Below are positions 1-7,920 of a DNA stretch of 45,542 bases, piece by piece. How positions within the stretch are numbered: position 1 is the first letter of the stretch; every line of letters starts with the position of its first letter. Position numbers and translations under genes: made by a program. This stretch comes from Aquabacterium sp. A7-Y. GTDB taxonomy: Bacteria > Pseudomonadota > Gammaproteobacteria > Burkholderiales > Burkholderiaceae_C. The stretch spans positions 1 to 45,542 of the forward strand of contig NZ_JAPFBW010000047.1 in NCBI RefSeq assembly GCF_026153205.1. Direction: 5' to 3'. The notes below the pieces were generated by a model. It had not been told where the DNA came from and searched no databases. It was given only the letters and a program-made list of their open reading frames with translations.

Positions 1-20
1 TCAAAGACAGAAACTCGTCA

Positions 21-62
21 GCCCAAAGCCCAAAGCCCAAAGCCCAAAGCCCAAAGCCCAAA
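21..62. repeat. Heptamer tandem repeat (GCCCAAA x6)
   Basis: Six exact head-to-tail copies of GCCCAAA, followed by a partial GCC, just downstream of the 3' end of the EamA gene on the opposite strand. Such a short tract can change copy number by slippage. It lies outside any gene I can support. No function is evident. Confidence 0.85.
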
Positions 63-78
63 GCCACAAGCCAGCCCA

Positions 79-996
79 TCAATCCCGCCCAGCCCTTCGC
101 GGCCACCGCAGCTCACTCAGCACCACGCTCGCAACAATAAGCGCTCCGCCGATCAGCCCCAGCGGGCCCAGCCGCTCGCCCGCGAGGCGGCCGACGATGC
201 CGGCCCAGACCGGCTCCATCGCATAGATCAGCGTCGCACGGGTGGCCGAGACGGTCTGCTGGGCCCAGTTCATCGCGAACTGGATGAAAGCGCTGGCGCA
301 GGCCATGCTCAGCACGCAGGCCAGAAAGGCCGGCGTAGCCTCGGGCAAGCCTTCCTGCCGCCACCACGCAACCGGCGCGCACAGCAGCGCCACCACCAGC
401 AATTGCACGAAAGCCAGCCGCGCCGCGTCGCAGCCCTCAGCGTAGCGGCTGATCAGGACGATCTCCACCGCGACCGCCAACGCACAGCCCACCGTCAACG
501 CATCGTGCCAGCCGAAGCCCAGGTCCAAGCCCAGCGGATTGGACAACAGCACCGTACCCACGAAGGCCAGCACGACCGCAGCCAGTGCTGCCGGGCGCGG
601 CGGGCGGCGCAGGAACAGCCACTGCAGCAGCGGCACCATGGGCACATACAGCGCCGTCAAAAAGGCCGACTTGCTGCTGGAGATGCCCTGCAGCCCGACC
701 GTCTGCAGCGTGTAGCCGAAAAACGCCGCGACCCCGATCCAGGCGCCTGCCTGCACTTCACGCCGCGTCAGGCCAGCCAGACGCCGGCGCAGCACCACCG
801 CGACGAGCAGAGCCGCGATGCCGAAACGCAAGCCGACGAATCCGAAGGGCCCGCTCCACTGCAAGCCCGTCTGCACGATCAGGAAGGTCCCGCCCCAGAT
901 CATCGTGATGAACACCAGCACGGCCTCGCGCAGGCGGTTGGATGCGGGGCGCAAGGACGGCAAGGCGCTGTCGGCGGGGGCCAGGGTCGAACTCAT
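79..996 (-). CDS. DMT superfamily exporter (EamA family)
   Basis: Predicted inner-membrane drug/metabolite transporter of about 305 residues. The N-terminal segment carries the family signature IWGGTFLIVQ, and about ten hydrophobic segments follow as two EamA repeats; the second repeat ends with the ATLIYAMEPVWAGIVG motif typical of the family. The frame stays open upstream to 1161, but the ATG at 996 is preferred: the upstream extension is not membrane-like and would run into the divergent regulator and its operators. The substrate cannot be told from sequence; relatives export amino acids, metabolites or drugs. It is transcribed divergently from the XRE-cupin regulator starting at 1071, which probably controls it. 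Confidence 0.9.
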   Translation of the reverse strand: MSSTLAPADSALPSLRPASNRLREAVLVFITMIWGGTFLIVQTGLQWSGPFGFVGLRFGIAALLVAVVLRRRLAGLTRREVQAGAWIGVAAFFGYTLQTVGLQGISSSKSAFLTALYVPMVPLLQWLFLRRPPRPAALAAVVLAFVGTVLLSNPLGLDLGFGWHDALTVGCALAVAVEIVLISRYAEGCDAARLAFVQLLVVALLCAPVAWWRQEGLPEATPAFLACVLSMACASAFIQFAMNWAQQTVSATRATLIYAMEPVWAGIVGRLAGERLGPLGLIGGALIVASVVLSELRWPRRAGRD

Positions 997-1030
997 GAGG
1001 GCACGGCAAGGACAGTCAACGTGAAGGAAT

Positions 1031-1068
1031 GTGCAGCATACTGCACACTGAAGCGCAGTATATTGCGC
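1031..1068. promoter_or_regulatory. Twin inverted-repeat operator in divergent promoter region
   Basis: Two 16-bp inverted repeats sit between the divergent EamA and XRE-cupin genes. The first (1031-1046) has perfect arms GTGCAG/CTGCAC around CATA. The second (1053-1068) has arms GCGCAG/TTGCGC around TATA, with one mismatch. Their starts are 22 bp apart, about two helical turns, so two dimers could bind the same face. The second ends two bases before the XRE start codon. Likely the binding sites of the XRE regulator, controlling itself and the exporter. Confidence 0.65.
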
Positions 1069-1070
1069 AA

Positions 1071-1658
1071 ATGAAATCCCGGCCATCCCCGGTCCTGCCC
1101 CCCGACCTGCCGCCCGTGCTGCGCCACGTGGCAACCAACTTGCGCGCCACCCGCCTGGCACGCGGCCTCAGCCAGGAGGCGCTGGCAGGGGCGTCGGGTG
1201 TGAGCCGGCGCATGCTGGTCGGGCTCGAGAACGGTGACACCAACGTGAGCCTGACCACGCTGGACCGGGTGGCCGCGGCCCTCGGCGTGACCTTCGCCGA
1301 ACTGCTGCGGCCGCCGGGAGAAAGCCAGAAACCTCAGCCCGTGCTCGCCTGGCGCGGCGCCGTGCCGGGCAGCCATGCGCTGCTGCTGCAGAGCCTGCCG
1401 CTGCCGCGGGGTGCCGTGGAGCTGTGGGAGTTCCGCCTCGCGCCGGGCGACCGCTACGACGCCGAGCCCGACCCGGCCGGCTTCCACGAAATGCTCTACG
1501 TGACCGACGGCACGCTCTGCCTGCTGGAGGTGTCCGGCCGCCGCGTCCTGCACAGCGGCGACTCCTGCCTCTTCCCCTCCGACCAGGCCTACGCCTACTG
1601 CAACGAGAGCACCACGTTCACGACATTTGTGAGAAATGTCGTTGCCGGACCGGCCTGA
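1071..1658 (+). CDS. XRE-family regulator with C-terminal cupin sensor
   Basis: DNA-binding regulator of 195 residues. The N-terminal helix-turn-helix of the XRE/Cro type spans roughly residues 15-70 (RGLSQEALAGASGVSRRMLVG is its core) and the C-terminal half is a cupin_2 barrel (FHEMLYVTDG... and HSGDSCLFPSD). This layout is common in one-component regulators that sense a small ligand and control a neighbouring transporter or enzyme. The ATG at 1071 is chosen over the one at 1029 because the longer version would place the first operator inside the gene. No obvious ribosome-binding site precedes the start, and the operator nearly abuts it, so the message may have a very short leader. Confidence 0.88.
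   Translation: MKSRPSPVLPPDLPPVLRHVATNLRATRLARGLSQEALAGASGVSRRMLVGLENGDTNVSLTTLDRVAAALGVTFAELLRPPGESQKPQPVLAWRGAVPGSHALLLQSLPLPRGAVELWEFRLAPGDRYDAEPDPAGFHEMLYVTDGTLCLLEVSGRRVLHSGDSCLFPSDQAYAYCNESTTFTTFVRNVVAGPA
1620..1642. promoter_or_regulatory. Perfect 9-bp inverted repeat in the 3' end of the XRE-cupin gene
   Basis: Arms ACGACATTT and AAATGTCGT flank a 5-base spacer (gtgag), 16 bp before the stop codon. There is no T-run after it, so it is not a standard intrinsic terminator. It may be an operator or an mRNA 3' stem-loop. The arms differ from the twin operators upstream of the gene. Confidence 0.4.
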
Positions 1659-1935
1659 AAGGGCGTCCACCGCAGCGCCATCAAGGCTCCCGCCTTGGAC
1701 AACAAACTCGCCCCAGCCTTCGGATACCGCCTGTTCAGGGGGTTCCAGCCAGCCCCCTGGCTAGGGGGTGGAGGGCTTCCGTGACAGGAACATGAAGTTA
1801 CGATCCCGCCCCAAGGAGAAAGAGAACCGCGGAGGGGTCCAAGCCGGCGTGTAGGCGGCGGGAGGGGATCTGGCCGGGGCGGGCGCGGTGCGCCGCTTCG
1901 GCCGCAGGGGTGCATCCGTGTGGCGTCGCAAGTCC
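1659..1935 (+). other. Intergenic leader of the amide-forming cassette
   Basis: A 277-base stretch without a convincing gene. It holds two mutually exclusive stem-loops around 1747-1768: arms AGCCAG/CTGGCT, and CCCCC/GGGGG overlapping them. A 20-codon open frame runs from ATG 1792 to 1854 but has no well-placed ribosome-binding site. No clear promoter hexamers were found. Confidence 0.35.
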
Positions 1936-2982
1936 ATGGCGTCCAAATACATTGCCCAGGAATCGGCCATCGTCGGCAACGAGGCGACGTTGGCCTTCCT
2001 GTGGTCGCAGAACCTGCCGGGCGTGACCCGGCCCTGGGCCGAAGACAAGCTGCAGCGCGGCTATCTCGCCAATCCCGCCGGACCCGGCGCGTGTGTGCTG
2101 CTGCGTGAGGAAGCGAGCTCCCAGGCAGTGGGCGTGCAATGTCTGCACGAGCGCCTGTTCTGGTTCGGCGAGCGCTGCCTCAAGGCGGCCGGCATGGCCG
2201 ACTACGTGGTCGCGCAGGCGCACCGCTCGCTCGGCCCCGCGCTGACCCTGATGCGGCGCTGCCTGGACATCGGCCAGGCGCGCTTCGATCTCGTCTACGG
2301 TTTCCCCAACAGCAAGTCGGCGGCGGTGTGCACCCGCGCCGGCATGACCCCGGTCGGCGGCGCGACCCGCTACGGCAAGCTGCTGCGCAGCCGTGTGCTG
2401 CTGCGCCGCCGGGTACCGTCCTGGCTGCAGCCGCTGCTGGCTGCGCCCGGCGACGTGCTGCTCGCCGCGCTCGACCGGCTGCGCCTGCGGCGCCACTCGG
2501 CCGGTTTGAGCTGGCACGAGATCGAGCCCGACGATCCGGCGCTGGCGATCCTCTGGGAACGGCGGCGCCGCGACCTGCTGCTGTCCGAGCGCTCGCCCGC
2601 CATGCTGAGCTGGCGCTACCCGCGGCACACCGGCGTGCCCTGGCGCCTGTCGCTGGCCTGCGACGAACAGGGCTGGCCGCTCGGCTACGTGGCCTGGCGG
2701 CTGCAGCCGGACAGCGCCGTGGTGAGCGACTTCTTCTCGGTCGATCCCGACGCCGCGACCTTGCCGCTGCTCAGCGGCTTTTGCGAGGTCGCCCGCGCGG
2801 CGGGTGCCGCCACCGTGCAGCTGGAGTTCCACGGCCGACCGCAGGTGGTGCAGGCGCTGCGGCAGGCCGGCTTCCGGATGCGCGAGTCCCACGCCCCCAT
2901 CTTCCTGAACCCCGGCGCCGTGGCCGGTTTCACGGGGCCCGACAGCCTCTACCTCACGGCCTTCGACCGCGACGACGACTGA
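1936..2982 (+). CDS. GNAT-like N-acyltransferase, first gene of the cassette
   Basis: About 348 residues with two weakly similar halves, each reading like a GNAT acyltransferase fold: the first contains VYGFPNSKSAAVCTRAGM, the second AATVQLEFHGRPQVVQALRQAGFRM, the usual late beta-strand/helix that ends in a residue-poor glycine region. I infer transfer of an acyl group to an amine, but no substrate can be named. Possible starts are ATG 1936 (used here), GTG 1918 and GTG 1888; none has a strong ribosome-binding site, and the extra N-terminal residues are merely basic. The stop is 9 bases before the asparagine-synthase-like gene, so they are very likely co-transcribed. Similar proteins occur in surface-polysaccharide loci. 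Confidence 0.6.
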   Translation: MASKYIAQESAIVGNEATLAFLWSQNLPGVTRPWAEDKLQRGYLANPAGPGACVLLREEASSQAVGVQCLHERLFWFGERCLKAAGMADYVVAQAHRSLGPALTLMRRCLDIGQARFDLVYGFPNSKSAAVCTRAGMTPVGGATRYGKLLRSRVLLRRRVPSWLQPLLAAPGDVLLAALDRLRLRRHSAGLSWHEIEPDDPALAILWERRRRDLLLSERSPAMLSWRYPRHTGVPWRLSLACDEQGWPLGYVAWRLQPDSAVVSDFFSVDPDAATLPLLSGFCEVARAAGAATVQLEFHGRPQVVQALRQAGFRMRESHAPIFLNPGAVAGFTGPDSLYLTAFDRDDD

Positions 2983-2991
2983 GGCGTTTCG

Positions 2992-4962
2992 ATGTGCGGC
3001 ATCGCGGGCATCCACTCCCCCGGCAGCACGCCACCGCGCGAGCTGCTGCAGGCCATGATCCGGCAACTGCACCACCGCGGGCCCGACGCCCGCGGCGTGT
3101 GGGCACAGGGCCCGATCGGCCTGGCCCACGCCCGGCTCAGCATCGTCGACCTCGAGGGTGGCACGCAGCCCATGCACAGCGAGGACGGCAGCTTATCGCT
3201 GGTCTTCAACGGCGAGATCTTCAACCACGTCGAGCTGCGCCGCGAGCTGCAGGCGCTCGGCCACCGCTTCCGCACCCGTAGCGACACCGAGGTGCTGCTG
3301 CACCTCTACCAGCGCCATGGCGACAGCTTCGTCGACCACCTCAACGGCCAGTTCGCGATCGCGCTGTGGGACGCGCGGCGCGAGCGTCTCGTGCTGGCGC
3401 GTGACGGCAGCGGCATCCGGCCGCTGTTCTACGCGCGCCAGGGCGGACGGCTGCTGTTCGCCTCCGAGGTCAAGGCCTTGTTCGCCGACCCGGCGCTGCC
3501 GCGCCGGCTCGACCGGCAGGCCCTCGGCGAGCTGTTCACCTGCTGGGCACCGCTGGGCGGGCGCTCGGTGTTCGAAGGTGTGCAGTCGCTGCCACCCGGA
3601 CACCTGCTGATCACCGATGCCCACGGCACGACGCTCAGGCGCTATTGGGACTGGACCTTCCCGGCGGCCGGCAGCTTCGTCGCACACGGACCACGCCAGG
3701 AAGCCGAGGCTGCCGCGGAGTTGCGCGAGCGCCTGATCGCCGCGCTGCGACTGCAGCTGCGGGCCGACGTGCCGGTGGCGGCCTACCTCAGCGGCGGGCT
3801 GGACTCCTCGGTCATCGCCAGCCTGATCCGCCACCACAGCGACACGCCGCTGCGCACCTTCTCGCTGACTTTCGAAGACGCCGAGTTCGACGAAAGCGCC
3901 CATCAGCAGGCGCTGGTCGAGCACCTCGGCAGCGAGCACACGGCGCTGCGCTGCACCCGCGCCGACATCGCCGCAGCCTTCCCGCGCGCCATCGGCCACA
4001 TCGAGTCACCGGTGCTGCGCACCGCCCCCGTGCCGATGATGCTGCTCGCCGGCCAGGTGCGGCAGGCCGGCTACAAGGTGGTGCTGACCGGGGAAGGCGC
4101 CGACGAGGTGTTCGGCGGCTACGACCTCTTCAAGGAAGCCAAGGTGCGACGTTTCATGGCGCGCCAACCGCAGTCGGCCTGGCGCGGGCGCCTGCTGGAG
4201 CGGCTTTATCCCTGGCTGCCGCATTCGCCGACCGCAGGCGGCGGCCTGTTTGCCCGGCGGTTTTTCGCCGAGGGCCGTGAGCACCTGGGCCGGCCCGGCT
4301 TTGCCCACCTGCCACGCTGGACCACCACGCAACGCTGCTGGCAGTTTTTCGCGCCCGAGCTGCAGCAGGCGCTGGCGGGCTGGGACCCGCTGAGCGCGAT
4401 CGAGGCCAACCTGCCGGCCGGGGCCATCGGCTGGGAGCCGCTGGCGCAAGACCAGTACATCGAGGCACACACGCTGATGTCCGGCTATCTGCTCTCCAGC
4501 CAGGGCGACCGGGTCGCGATGGCCGCGTCGGTCGAATGCCGCCACCCCTTCCTCGACACCGCCCTGATCGAATTCGCCAACCGCCTGCCGGCGAGCTGGA
4601 AGCTGCGCGGCCTGACCGAGAAACACCTGCTGAAGCAATCCATGGCCGGCCTGCTGCCCGAGAGCGTGCGACAGCGCACCAAGCAGCCCTACCGCGCCCC
4701 GGACAGCGGCTGCTTTTTCGAGGCCGGCCGCCCGGTGGACTACGTCGCCGAGCTGCTCTCACCCCGCAAGCTCGCCGACTCCGGCTACTTCGACCCGCCG
4801 GCCGTGGCCCGGCTGCTGGAGAAGTGCCGCGCCGGCCGGGCCCTGGGCTTCGGCGACAACATGGCCTTCGTCGGCATCGTCTCGACCCTGCTGCTGCACG
4901 AGCAGATGGTGGACCGCCCGCCCGCTGCCGCGACGCCGGCCCCCCTCGCCGCCCTTGCGTGA
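2992..4962 (+). CDS. AsnB-type glutamine-dependent amidotransferase
   Basis: 656 residues, the size of family members in natural-product or glycan loci. Class II glutaminase domain at about 1-210: Cys2 becomes the N-terminal nucleophile after Met removal (MCGIAGI), and there are conserved HHRGPD and FNGEIFN segments. Synthetase domain at about 240-600 with the PP-loop SGGLDSS (267-273). It would hydrolyse glutamine, activate a carboxylate with ATP as an acyl-adenylate and form an amide. Housekeeping asparagine synthetase B is similar, but here the gene is embedded with an acyl ligase, an ACP and a NadE-like protein, which points to amidation of a specialised substrate. One oddity: the usual ARDR before the PLYY-like motif reads ARDG. 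Confidence 0.88.
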   Translation: MCGIAGIHSPGSTPPRELLQAMIRQLHHRGPDARGVWAQGPIGLAHARLSIVDLEGGTQPMHSEDGSLSLVFNGEIFNHVELRRELQALGHRFRTRSDTEVLLHLYQRHGDSFVDHLNGQFAIALWDARRERLVLARDGSGIRPLFYARQGGRLLFASEVKALFADPALPRRLDRQALGELFTCWAPLGGRSVFEGVQSLPPGHLLITDAHGTTLRRYWDWTFPAAGSFVAHGPRQEAEAAAELRERLIAALRLQLRADVPVAAYLSGGLDSSVIASLIRHHSDTPLRTFSLTFEDAEFDESAHQQALVEHLGSEHTALRCTRADIAAAFPRAIGHIESPVLRTAPVPMMLLAGQVRQAGYKVVLTGEGADEVFGGYDLFKEAKVRRFMARQPQSAWRGRLLERLYPWLPHSPTAGGGLFARRFFAEGREHLGRPGFAHLPRWTTTQRCWQFFAPELQQALAGWDPLSAIEANLPAGAIGWEPLAQDQYIEAHTLMSGYLLSSQGDRVAMAASVECRHPFLDTALIEFANRLPASWKLRGLTEKHLLKQSMAGLLPESVRQRTKQPYRAPDSGCFFEAGRPVDYVAELLSPRKLADSGYFDPPAVARLLEKCRAGRALGFGDNMAFVGIVSTLLLHEQMVDRPPAAATPAPLAALA

Positions 4963-4968
4963 GCCGCC

Positions 4969-6576
4969 ATGCTGCTGCACCACCCCTTCGAAGCCACTGC
5001 CCGGCGCTGCCCCGACAAGATCGCACTGGTCAGCGGCGTCGATCGACTGAGCTATGCCGAGGTCGAGCGGCGCGCCGCGCAGGTGGCGGCCGAGCTGCAG
5101 GCCGCCGGTGTCGCGCCGGGCGACCGGGTCGCGCTGCTGCTGGACAACGGGGTCGAATGGGTCGCGGCGCTGTTCGGCGTGCTGCAGGCCGGCGCAGTGC
5201 TCGTGCCGCTGCATGCCTCGACCAAGACCGACAAGCTGGCCCGGCTGCTGCAGCACACCCGCGCGGCCGCGCTGCTGACACAGCTTGCACTGGCGCCGGT
5301 CTATCGGCCCGCGCTGGAACGCTGCCCCGAGCTGCGCCTGTGCGGCGTCGTGGGGGGCGCGGCGACGGGCATCGAGCAGCCCTTCCCCGGCCCTGCCGAC
5401 GGCGGCGTCCCGCGGCCGGTGGAGCGGATCGACCAGGACCTCGCCGCCATCCTCTACACCTCGGGCTCCACCGGCAGTCCCAAGGGGGTCATGCAGACCC
5501 ACCTGAGCATGCGCAGCGCCGCTGCCTCGGTCATGGCCTACCTGGACCTGCGTGAGGACGACATCCTCCTCAACGCCCTGCCGCTGAGCTTCGGCTACGG
5601 GCTCTACCAGGTGTTGATGGCTTTCACGCTGGGCGCCACCGTGGTGCTGGAGCGCTCCTTCAGCTTCCCGGCACGCATCGTCGAAACGCTGGCGCGCGAG
5701 GCCGTCACGGTCTTCCCCGGGGTGCCAACGATGTTCTCGCTGCTGCTCGCGCAGAAGGGCTTCACGCAGCAGGGGCTGCCGGCGCTGCGCCTGCTCACCA
5801 GCGCGGCGGCGGCCCTGCCGGAGAGCCACATCGCGGCCCTGCGCGAGCGGCTGCCGCAGGCGCGGCTGTATTCGATGTACGGCCAGACCGAGTGCAAGCG
5901 CATCAGCTATCTGCCCCCGGAGGAGCTGGCGCGCCGGCCGGGCAGCGTCGGCCGCGGCATGCCCAACCAGGAATGCTGGCTGGTCGATGCCGAGGGCCAG
6001 CGCCTGCCGCACGGCGCCTCCGGCGAGCTGGTGGTGCGCGGCAGCCACCTGATGCGCGGTTATTGGGAGCAGCCGGAGGAAAGCGCCCGGCGCCTGCGCC
6101 CCGGCCCGCTGCCCGGCGAGCAGGTGCTCTACACCGGCGACATCTTCCGCAGCGACGCCGAGGGGTATCTCTATTTCGTCGCCCGCCAGGACGATCTGAT
6201 CAAGACCCGCGGCGAGAAGGTCAGCCCACGCGAGGTCGAGGACGCCCTCTATGCGCTGGACCCGGTGCAGGACGCCGCCGTCGTCGGCGTGCCGCACGAG
6301 ACCCTGGGCCAGGCCGTGAAGGCCTATGTGGTGCTGCGCCCCGGCGCTTGCCTCGGCGAACGCGAGGTGATGCGCCACTGCATGGCGCGCCTGGAGAGTT
6401 ACATGGTGCCGCAGTCGGTGTGTTTCGTCGACGCCCTGCCCCGCACCGAGTCCGGAAAGATCCACAAGGCCGGGCTTGCCGCGGCCGCCGTTTCCCCCCT
6501 TCCCTACCCTGACGACACGCCACCATGCCCAACATCAAGCAGCAGGTCCGCCATTACCTTACCGACAACTTCCTGA
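4969..6576 (+). CDS. AMP-forming acyl ligase (ANL superfamily)
   Basis: 535 residues. The P-loop-like adenylation motif YTSGSTGSPKG lies at 163-173; further on are the YGQTECKRISYLP and YTGDIFRSDAEGYLYFVARQ core motifs, and near the C-terminus ESGKIHKAG supplies the family's catalytic lysine. It should activate a carboxylic acid as acyl-AMP and most likely pass it to the acyl carrier protein encoded directly downstream. It starts 6 bases after the amidotransferase stop. The 3' end overlaps the ACP gene by 52 bases in another frame; the last ~20 residues, after the catalytic lysine, are low-complexity and probably dispensable. It resembles ligases seen in exosortase/polysaccharide clusters, but no exosortase is visible here. 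Confidence 0.88.
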   Translation: MLLHHPFEATARRCPDKIALVSGVDRLSYAEVERRAAQVAAELQAAGVAPGDRVALLLDNGVEWVAALFGVLQAGAVLVPLHASTKTDKLARLLQHTRAAALLTQLALAPVYRPALERCPELRLCGVVGGAATGIEQPFPGPADGGVPRPVERIDQDLAAILYTSGSTGSPKGVMQTHLSMRSAAASVMAYLDLREDDILLNALPLSFGYGLYQVLMAFTLGATVVLERSFSFPARIVETLAREAVTVFPGVPTMFSLLLAQKGFTQQGLPALRLLTSAAAALPESHIAALRERLPQARLYSMYGQTECKRISYLPPEELARRPGSVGRGMPNQECWLVDAEGQRLPHGASGELVVRGSHLMRGYWEQPEESARRLRPGPLPGEQVLYTGDIFRSDAEGYLYFVARQDDLIKTRGEKVSPREVEDALYALDPVQDAAVVGVPHETLGQAVKAYVVLRPGACLGEREVMRHCMARLESYMVPQSVCFVDALPRTESGKIHKAGLAAAAVSPLPYPDDTPPCPTSSSRSAITLPTTS

Positions 6577-6779
6577 TGGGGTCCCAGGTGGCGCGCTTCG
6601 GCGACGCCGATTCCTTCATCGAGCACCACGTGCTGGACTCGACCGGCTTCCTGGAGCTCATCACCTTCCTGGAAGAGGCCTTCTGCCTCCGCATCGACGA
6701 CGACGAGATGGTGCCCGAGAACCTCGACACGCTCGACAACATCGAGGCCTTCGTGCTGCGCAAGCTGCGCGTGCATTGA
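6525..6779 (+). CDS. Acyl carrier protein
   Basis: 84 residues, normal for a free-standing carrier protein. Ser39 in LDSTGFLEL is the predicted phosphopantetheine attachment site (DSxG motif), followed by an acidic helix typical of ACPs. It starts inside the 3' end of the acyl ligase gene, which suggests translational coupling and a dedicated partnership: the ligase adenylates an acid and loads it here. The NadE-like gene starts 26 bases after its stop. Confidence 0.85.
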   Translation: MPNIKQQVRHYLTDNFLMGSQVARFGDADSFIEHHVLDSTGFLELITFLEEAFCLRIDDDEMVPENLDTLDNIEAFVLRKLRVH

Positions 6780-6805
6780 ACGCAGGATCGACAAGGCCAG
6801 CCCCC

Positions 6806-7807
6806 ATGCAGACCGACTTCGACTTTCCGCGCTCGCTGGACCCGGACACCCTCTCGCTCGACTGCGAGGCCGAGGCAAGTCGCATTGCCGCCTGGATGCT
6901 CGACACGCTGGCCCGGCTGCGCCGCCGCGGCGTGGTCGTCGCGCTGTCCGGCGGCATCGACAGCTCGGCCTGTGCGGCCCTGGCCGTGCGGGCCCTGGGG
7001 CCGGCCAGGGTGTTCGGCCTGCTGCTGCCCGAGCAGGACTCCAGCCCCGACAGCACCGAACGCGGCCGCGCGCTGGCCGAGCACCTGGGCATTGCCTACG
7101 AGGTGCACGACATCGCGCCGGCGCTCGCCGCGCTGGGCTGCTACCGGCAGCGCGACGCGGCGATACGGGCGGTCTTTCCCGACTATGGCGAGGGCTGGCG
7201 CAACAAGATCGTGATTGCCGGCGGCAGCGCCGGGGGCATCAACTTCTTCCGGCTGGTGGTGCAGTCGCCCGAGGGCCGGCAGCAGGAAGCCCGCCTGCCC
7301 GTGCGGGAATACCTGCAGATCGTCGCGGCCACCAACTACAAGCAGCGCGTGCGCAAGACGGTCGAGTACTTCCATGCCGACCGCCTCCACCATGCGGTGG
7401 TGGGCACGCCCAACCGGCTGGAATACGACCAGGGCTTTTTCGTCAAGAACGGCGACGGCGCGGCCGACCTCAAGCCCATCGCCCACCTCTACAAGACGCA
7501 GGTCTATGCGATGGCCCGGCACCTGGGCCTGCCCGAAGCGATCTGCAGCGCCCGGCCGACCACCGACACCTACAGCCTGCCGCAGGGCCAGGACGAGTTC
7601 TACTTCGCGCTGCCCTACGAGCAGATGGACCTTGCGCTGTGGGCGCACAACCACCGTGTGCCGGCCGCCGAGCTGGCGGTGGCGCTGGGCCTCAACGCCG
7701 AGGCGGCCGGCCACATCTACCGAGACATCGAGGCCAAGCGCCGCGCTACGGCCTACCTGCATGCCGGCGCGACCTTGCTGGAGCCGGTGATCCGGGGGCA
7801 GGACTGA
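6806..7807 (+). CDS. NadE-like ATP pyrophosphatase (ammonia-dependent amide synthetase)
   Basis: 333 residues. PP-loop SGGIDSSA at 48-55 and the NadE-type block VGTPNRLEYDQGFFVKNGDG followed by LKPIAHLYKTQV, so it belongs to the NH3-dependent NAD+ synthase family, which adenylates a carboxylate and amidates it. There is no glutaminase domain. It differs from housekeeping NadE in length and in the segment NYKQRVRK. Position after an acyl ligase and ACP suggests that it makes a different amide, possibly with ammonia from the AsnB-type glutaminase. Being the cell's own NAD synthase remains possible. The ATG at 6806 is chosen because the open frame upstream overlaps the whole ACP gene. Confidence 0.8.
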   Translation: MQTDFDFPRSLDPDTLSLDCEAEASRIAAWMLDTLARLRRRGVVVALSGGIDSSACAALAVRALGPARVFGLLLPEQDSSPDSTERGRALAEHLGIAYEVHDIAPALAALGCYRQRDAAIRAVFPDYGEGWRNKIVIAGGSAGGINFFRLVVQSPEGRQQEARLPVREYLQIVAATNYKQRVRKTVEYFHADRLHHAVVGTPNRLEYDQGFFVKNGDGAADLKPIAHLYKTQVYAMARHLGLPEAICSARPTTDTYSLPQGQDEFYFALPYEQMDLALWAHNHRVPAAELAVALGLNAEAAGHIYRDIEAKRRATAYLHAGATLLEPVIRGQD

Positions 7808-7886
7808 GCGGGCCGGTGACTCACCGACAGGGCAAGGGCCTGCAAGCTAGGGGGGCCTCGGGAGACCGTGGAGGCCGAACTGCTTT

Positions 7887-7920
7887 CTACAATGGGCGCT
7901 CGTCCATCCCCGAGCGCCCA
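7887..7920 (+). promoter_or_regulatory. -10 element and inverted repeat at the crp/fnr-type gene start
   Basis: TACAAT at 7887-7892 is a good -10 hexamer; no convincing -35 is seen. Directly after it, perfect 10-bp arms TGGGCGCTCG (7893-7902) and CGAGCGCCCA (7911-7920) flank an 8-base loop, and the last base is the A of the ATG. A transcript from this promoter would begin inside the repeat and have a leader of about 20 bases without a Shine-Dalgarno. Candidate autoregulatory operator or start-codon-occluding hairpin. Confidence 0.5.

Noticed and set aside
21..62. CRISPR-like repeat
   Set aside because: Seven-base units with no spacers; a simple tandem repeat.
1620..1642. Intrinsic terminator of the XRE-cupin gene
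   Set aside because: The hairpin lies inside the coding region and has no T-run.
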